DNA of 6,799 nt from Verrucomicrobiota bacterium. GTDB lineage: Bacteria; Verrucomicrobiota; Verrucomicrobiia; Chthoniobacterales; Terrimicrobiaceae. The notes beneath the pieces were generated by a model. That model did not search any database. It was not told where the DNA came from and saw only the letters and a program-made list of their open reading frames with translations. Location: NCBI GenBank assembly GCA_026398285.1, contig JAPLTI010000278.1, positions 1 to 6,799 of the forward strand. The letters run 5' to 3'. Shown here one piece after another: positions 4,764 to 6,799 of this stretch. The position numbers and the translations under genes were made by a program. How positions within the stretch are numbered: the stretch's first letter is position 1; each line of letters opens with the position of its first letter.

Positions 4764-6039
4764 CATAGCTCCCCAGCAGCATCTTCCATGCGGGCATGGG
4801 ATTGTCGAAGCGGTCGACTGCCTGCTTTTGGTATTCATGATAAACCAGTCGCCCCTTGGCCGAAGGCCATCGACTCGCCCCAAATTGCATGGCCCGCAAC
4901 TCGCGGTCTAAAGTTTCCGGATTTCCCAAATCCCAACAAGTGTTTACGAACTCCCTTCCTTCGCCATCGCAGAGATCAATTTCTGCAGAATCCGCATAAT
5001 AAAAAAGCGCCTTGGTGCGCCTGCGCCGATGCAAAAACACGGCCGTTTCCAAGCGATGCCCAAGATCGCGCATCGGATGGGTTTTGAATGCCGAGACCAA
5101 GCCCGTGTCAATAACATGCATCTTCTTTGGATTGTGCGCCTGCTTTCTGATGGATGCCTCTTGGACCGGAAGCAAAAACACAAGAAATGCATCCTCAAGA
5201 TAGCCCAAATACTCGAAAAGCGTGTTTTTTGAAACCTGATATCCTTGGGATGAAAGATCACGATGCAATTTGCTAACATTTAATAAACTTGCCGTGTTTC
5301 GAAAAGCATGGCGCAACAGTTCCCTCATCAACTTCTCGTTGCGCACCCCATAACGCTCCACGATATCTCGATACAGCATAAGCGAGGTGTATTCTTCAAG
5401 AATTAAGTGTCGCAATGCCATATCCGCCAGAACGATTTCCGGAAATCCGCCCCATTCCAGATATTCCACTAGCGCGGCTCGCAAGCGGCTTTCATTGTCT
5501 GCATCTGCCTCCAGAACGGGAATCGAGCGGAATTTCAAAAATTCACCAAACGAGAGGGGAAAAACTTCCAATGTGATGCTCCGTCCGCGCAGAGCAGTAG
5601 CAAGGTCCCGGGCCAAAAGTTGCGAAGACGACCCAGTTACAAAAATCTCGACATTCTCCGTGTCATACAATCTCCTCGCCCAAAGCTCCCAACCCGGCGC
5701 GCTCTGAACCTCGTCAAGAAACAAATAAACTTTCTCGCCAACCGAATTGGGATACAATTCTCGGAAGCTCCTCAGCACCAAATCCAAATCCCCTTCCCGA
5801 ATTGGCTGCAAGCGGTCGTCTTCAAAATTCAAATATAGCATCCGATCGCGTGGAACCCCGCTATCCAACAGCAACCGCATCGCATGAAAGAAGAGAAAAG
5901 TCTTACCAGCCCTACGCACGCCAGCCAAGCCAACGACCTTTCCAGTCCCAACAGGCAATTTGATCTCCCTCGGAATAGTCTGCGGAAGTTTTCTTTCCAC
6001 GGATTGCCGAACCACATATTTTAAGTTGTCACTATTCAT
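4756..6039 (-). CDS. AAA_14/DUF4143 ATPase (COG1373 type), ATPase B
   Basis: A 427-residue predicted cytoplasmic P-loop ATPase, paralogous to ATPase A and collinear with it. Walker A GVRRAGKT is at 40-47, NFEDDR at 71-76, Walker B VYLFLDEVQ at 104-112, GSSSQLL at 136-142, LRGRS at 150-154, GGFPE at 197-201 and YRDIVERY at 223-230. The DUF4143 part has DTGL at 311-314, Glu331 in LETAV and EID at 353-355. The E-x-K lysine is absent, replaced by VNTCWDLGNPET (365-376), a change shared in form with ATPase A. Length is usual for the family. The ATG at 6039 is the only ATG before the conserved region and sits inside a perfect palindrome. No Shine-Dalgarno sequence precedes it. The 3' end overlaps the start of the glycosyltransferase-like fragment by 8 nt, so they form a two-gene unit. 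The biochemical role is unknown. Confidence 0.93.
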   Translation of the reverse strand: MNSDNLKYVVRQSVERKLPQTIPREIKLPVGTGKVVGLAGVRRAGKTFLFFHAMRLLLDSGVPRDRMLYLNFEDDRLQPIREGDLDLVLRSFRELYPNSVGEKVYLFLDEVQSAPGWELWARRLYDTENVEIFVTGSSSQLLARDLATALRGRSITLEVFPLSFGEFLKFRSIPVLEADADNESRLRAALVEYLEWGGFPEIVLADMALRHLILEEYTSLMLYRDIVERYGVRNEKLMRELLRHAFRNTASLLNVSKLHRDLSSQGYQVSKNTLFEYLGYLEDAFLVFLLPVQEASIRKQAHNPKKMHVIDTGLVSAFKTHPMRDLGHRLETAVFLHRRRRTKALFYYADSAEIDLCDGEGREFVNTCWDLGNPETLDRELRAMQFGASRWPSAKGRLVYHEYQKQAVDRFDNPMPAWKMLLGSYDA

Positions 6040-6045
6040 AGTGAC
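6028..6045. promoter_or_regulatory. Perfect palindrome containing the ATPase B start codon
   Basis: On the coding strand GTCACTATGAATAGTGAC is an exact inverted repeat of GTCACTAT and ATAGTGAC around GA, and the ATG start codon lies at its centre. As RNA it would form a 7-bp stem capped by UGAA, placing the start codon in the cap. As DNA it would be an operator covering the predicted transcription start. Which reading holds depends on where the transcript begins. Confidence 0.6.
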
Positions 6046-6046
6046 G

Positions 6047-6074
6047 ATTTAAGCAATGTTGTAGTTTTATTCAA
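6047..6074 (-). promoter_or_regulatory. Promoter-like sequence of ATPase B
   Basis: TTGAAT (6074-6069) and TTAAAT (6052-6047) on the minus strand are spaced by 16 nt, with four consensus matches each. There are 7 nt between the -10 box and the ATG at 6039, the same distance as in the ATPase A promoter. The individual boxes are weak. The shared geometry and the lack of a ribosome-binding site are the main support for a leaderless start. Confidence 0.4.
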
Positions 6075-6115
6075 GGAATACTTTTCTTTTACCTTGGAGC
6101 CGCGCAGCGAATAGA

Positions 6116-6565
6116 GCATTTTTAAACCACGGATGGCTCGGATTTACACGGATAAATAGGCACAACGAAAAATCACGGGCTTGATTCGCTGCGCGAATGC
6201 TGGATTTGTTGCAGAAAAGACACTCGCAAGCCCACTTGCGGATGCTTTTTTACAACATCTCCCCGCTTGGAAACCAAGCGCAACCCCGGTGTTTTTTCCG
6301 AAAGATTTCTGGCGAAGCATCGCAGGGCCATTTGCGCAGCATAATGAGCGATGTGCTTTCAGAATCCCGTGTAAGCTCGCTTGTGAAGGGATTTGAAAGC
6401 ACAGCGCCAGCTTGGCTCGCCCAAGCACAGCCCTGCATTTCTTCACATTTGACTCGTTCGCTCCCGCTCATCTCGCCTTTCAGGCTGCCTTGCGGCAGTC
6501 TACCGCGCATCTGCCCCGATGCTTGGTTGTGCAAATCCGGGTAATCGGTGGTTCCAAAAAATGAT
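6116..6565 (+). repeat. Structured MITE-like repeat, copy 4, with one extra arm
   Basis: The core is 6183-6430 (248 nt). It is the most diverged copy. The second hairpin has loop CCCA and a longer stem (CGCAAG/CTTGCG). The fourth hairpin is shortened by 4 nt (CTGGCG/CGCAG) yet can still pair with a bulge. The final core TAG of the other copies is CAG. On the left the terminal repeat (about 6121-6153) has no extra module. On the right the 82-nt module 6447-6528 lies between the core and the outer terminal repeat (6529-6560, GTGCAAATCCGGGTAATCGG, then TGGTTCC). The copy lies upstream of ATPase B, beyond its promoter. Confidence 0.83.
6447..6528 (+). repeat. Extra arm module of copy 4
   Basis: This is homologous to 2304-2385. 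Its two hairpins keep pairing with changed bases: GCCT/AGGC with loop TTC (6475-6485), where copy 2 has GCCC/GGGC, and CTGCC/GGCAG with loop TTGC (6485-6498), where copy 2 has CAACC/GGTTG. It is present on the right side only. Confidence 0.75.
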
Positions 6566-6799
6566 TTTGCCAAAATGGAGTGTCGAGAGACGAGAGTCCA
6601 GCGTCGAGAGCTTTTGCCACTTCTCACCCTTACTTTCACTCATCCTTGTCACGCCAGAACCGCATAGCGCGTAGGGCGGACATGTCCCGCCGGAGTCGCG
6701 CAGCGCGTAGGCGGATTAGCCAATCGCAGCAAATCCTTGCTCGACCCTCGACCAAAAATTCAGCGCTTGCTCAAAAACACAACTCGGTTCGTCCAGTCA
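6566..6799. repeat. Small-repeat composite at the right edge
   Basis: Following copy 4, in the same order as at 2400-2638, come ATGATTTTGCC (6561-6571), a GTCGAGAGACGAGAGTC segment (6581-6608), a pyrimidine-rich TTGCCACTTCTCACCC segment resembling 486-500, and two tandem GC-rich palindromic units at 6648-6682 and 6684-6717. The second has CCGCC (6687-6691) pairing with GGCGG (6710-6714) around an inner CGCG/CGCG stem. From 6718 to the edge I see no confident gene. Minus-strand frames there are open only for short distances (one reads DWTNRVVFLSKR then stops) and could be the end of a gene lying beyond the window. Confidence 0.6.

Noticed and set aside
4764..4883. Longer N-terminus for the glycosyltransferase-like frame (starting MGRVDGLRPRG)
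   Set aside because: That part lies fully inside the ATPase B coding region in another frame, has no protein-like character, and the GGGGAG site points to the ATG at 4763.
622..6039. A combined Fic plus AAA ATPase defence or toxin-antitoxin system
   Set aside because: The genes have separate promoter-like sequences and are divided by repeats. The Fic protein carries its own inhibitory motif. Nothing in the sequence links their functions.
86..6565. CRISPR array
   Set aside because: The repeats are hundreds of bases long, separated by whole genes, and no cas gene is present.
6718..6799. 3' end of another minus-strand gene entering from the right edge
   Set aside because: Only short open stretches exist (for example DWTNRVVFLSKR then stop), too little to support a call.

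Overview
The window is an accessory stretch of a bacterial chromosome. It carries three intact genes and one 3'-truncated gene, all on the minus strand, separated by an unusually dense set of intergenic repeats. The repeat wording (CACGGATTAC / ACGGAT ends, short palindromes built on GCG and CTTG) reminds me of Verrucomicrobiota and other PVC genomes. That is an impression from memory, not a proof, and no rRNA or marker gene is present to settle it.

Layout in order of minus-strand transcription, right to left: repeat element copy 4 (6116-6565); ATPase B (6039-4756), a COG1373-type AAA_14/DUF4143 protein; a translationally coupled glycosyltransferase-like fragment (4763-4476), whose stop codon is the first three bases of the next repeat; repeat copy 3 (4478-4121); ATPase A (3964-2639), a diverged paralogue of ATPase B with its own promoter and a perfect palindromic operator candidate; a composite of small repeats, then repeat copy 2 (2399-1871); a Fic-domain protein (1743-622) with a DUF4172 N-terminus, an intact AMP-transferase motif, an inhibitory helix motif and a C-terminal winged helix; small repeats again, then repeat copy 1 (465-86).

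The most interesting component is the repeat. Four copies, all in the same orientation, share a core of 251 nt (248 nt in copy 4) that can be read as eight successive small hairpins. Several stems survive differences between copies through loop-only changes, G-U pairs or a single bulge of changing identity. The core lies between imperfect terminal inverted repeats of about 30-40 bp, like a MITE. Two copies carry an extra module of about 82 bp inside the terminal repeats, on both sides in copy 2 and on the right only in copy 4. That module has two hairpins with compensatory base-pair changes. Outside the right end come further small repeat families in a fixed order.

Each gene or two-gene unit appears to be independently transcribed. 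ATPases A and B each have a promoter-like sequence whose -10 box ends exactly 7 nt before an ATG, suggesting leaderless transcripts, and each has a perfect palindrome over the promoter or start. The Fic gene has a promoter-like sequence and a 34-bp-spaced direct repeat in its leader. The sequence does not show that the ATPases and the Fic protein act together. It shows single-gene cassettes bounded by one repeat family.
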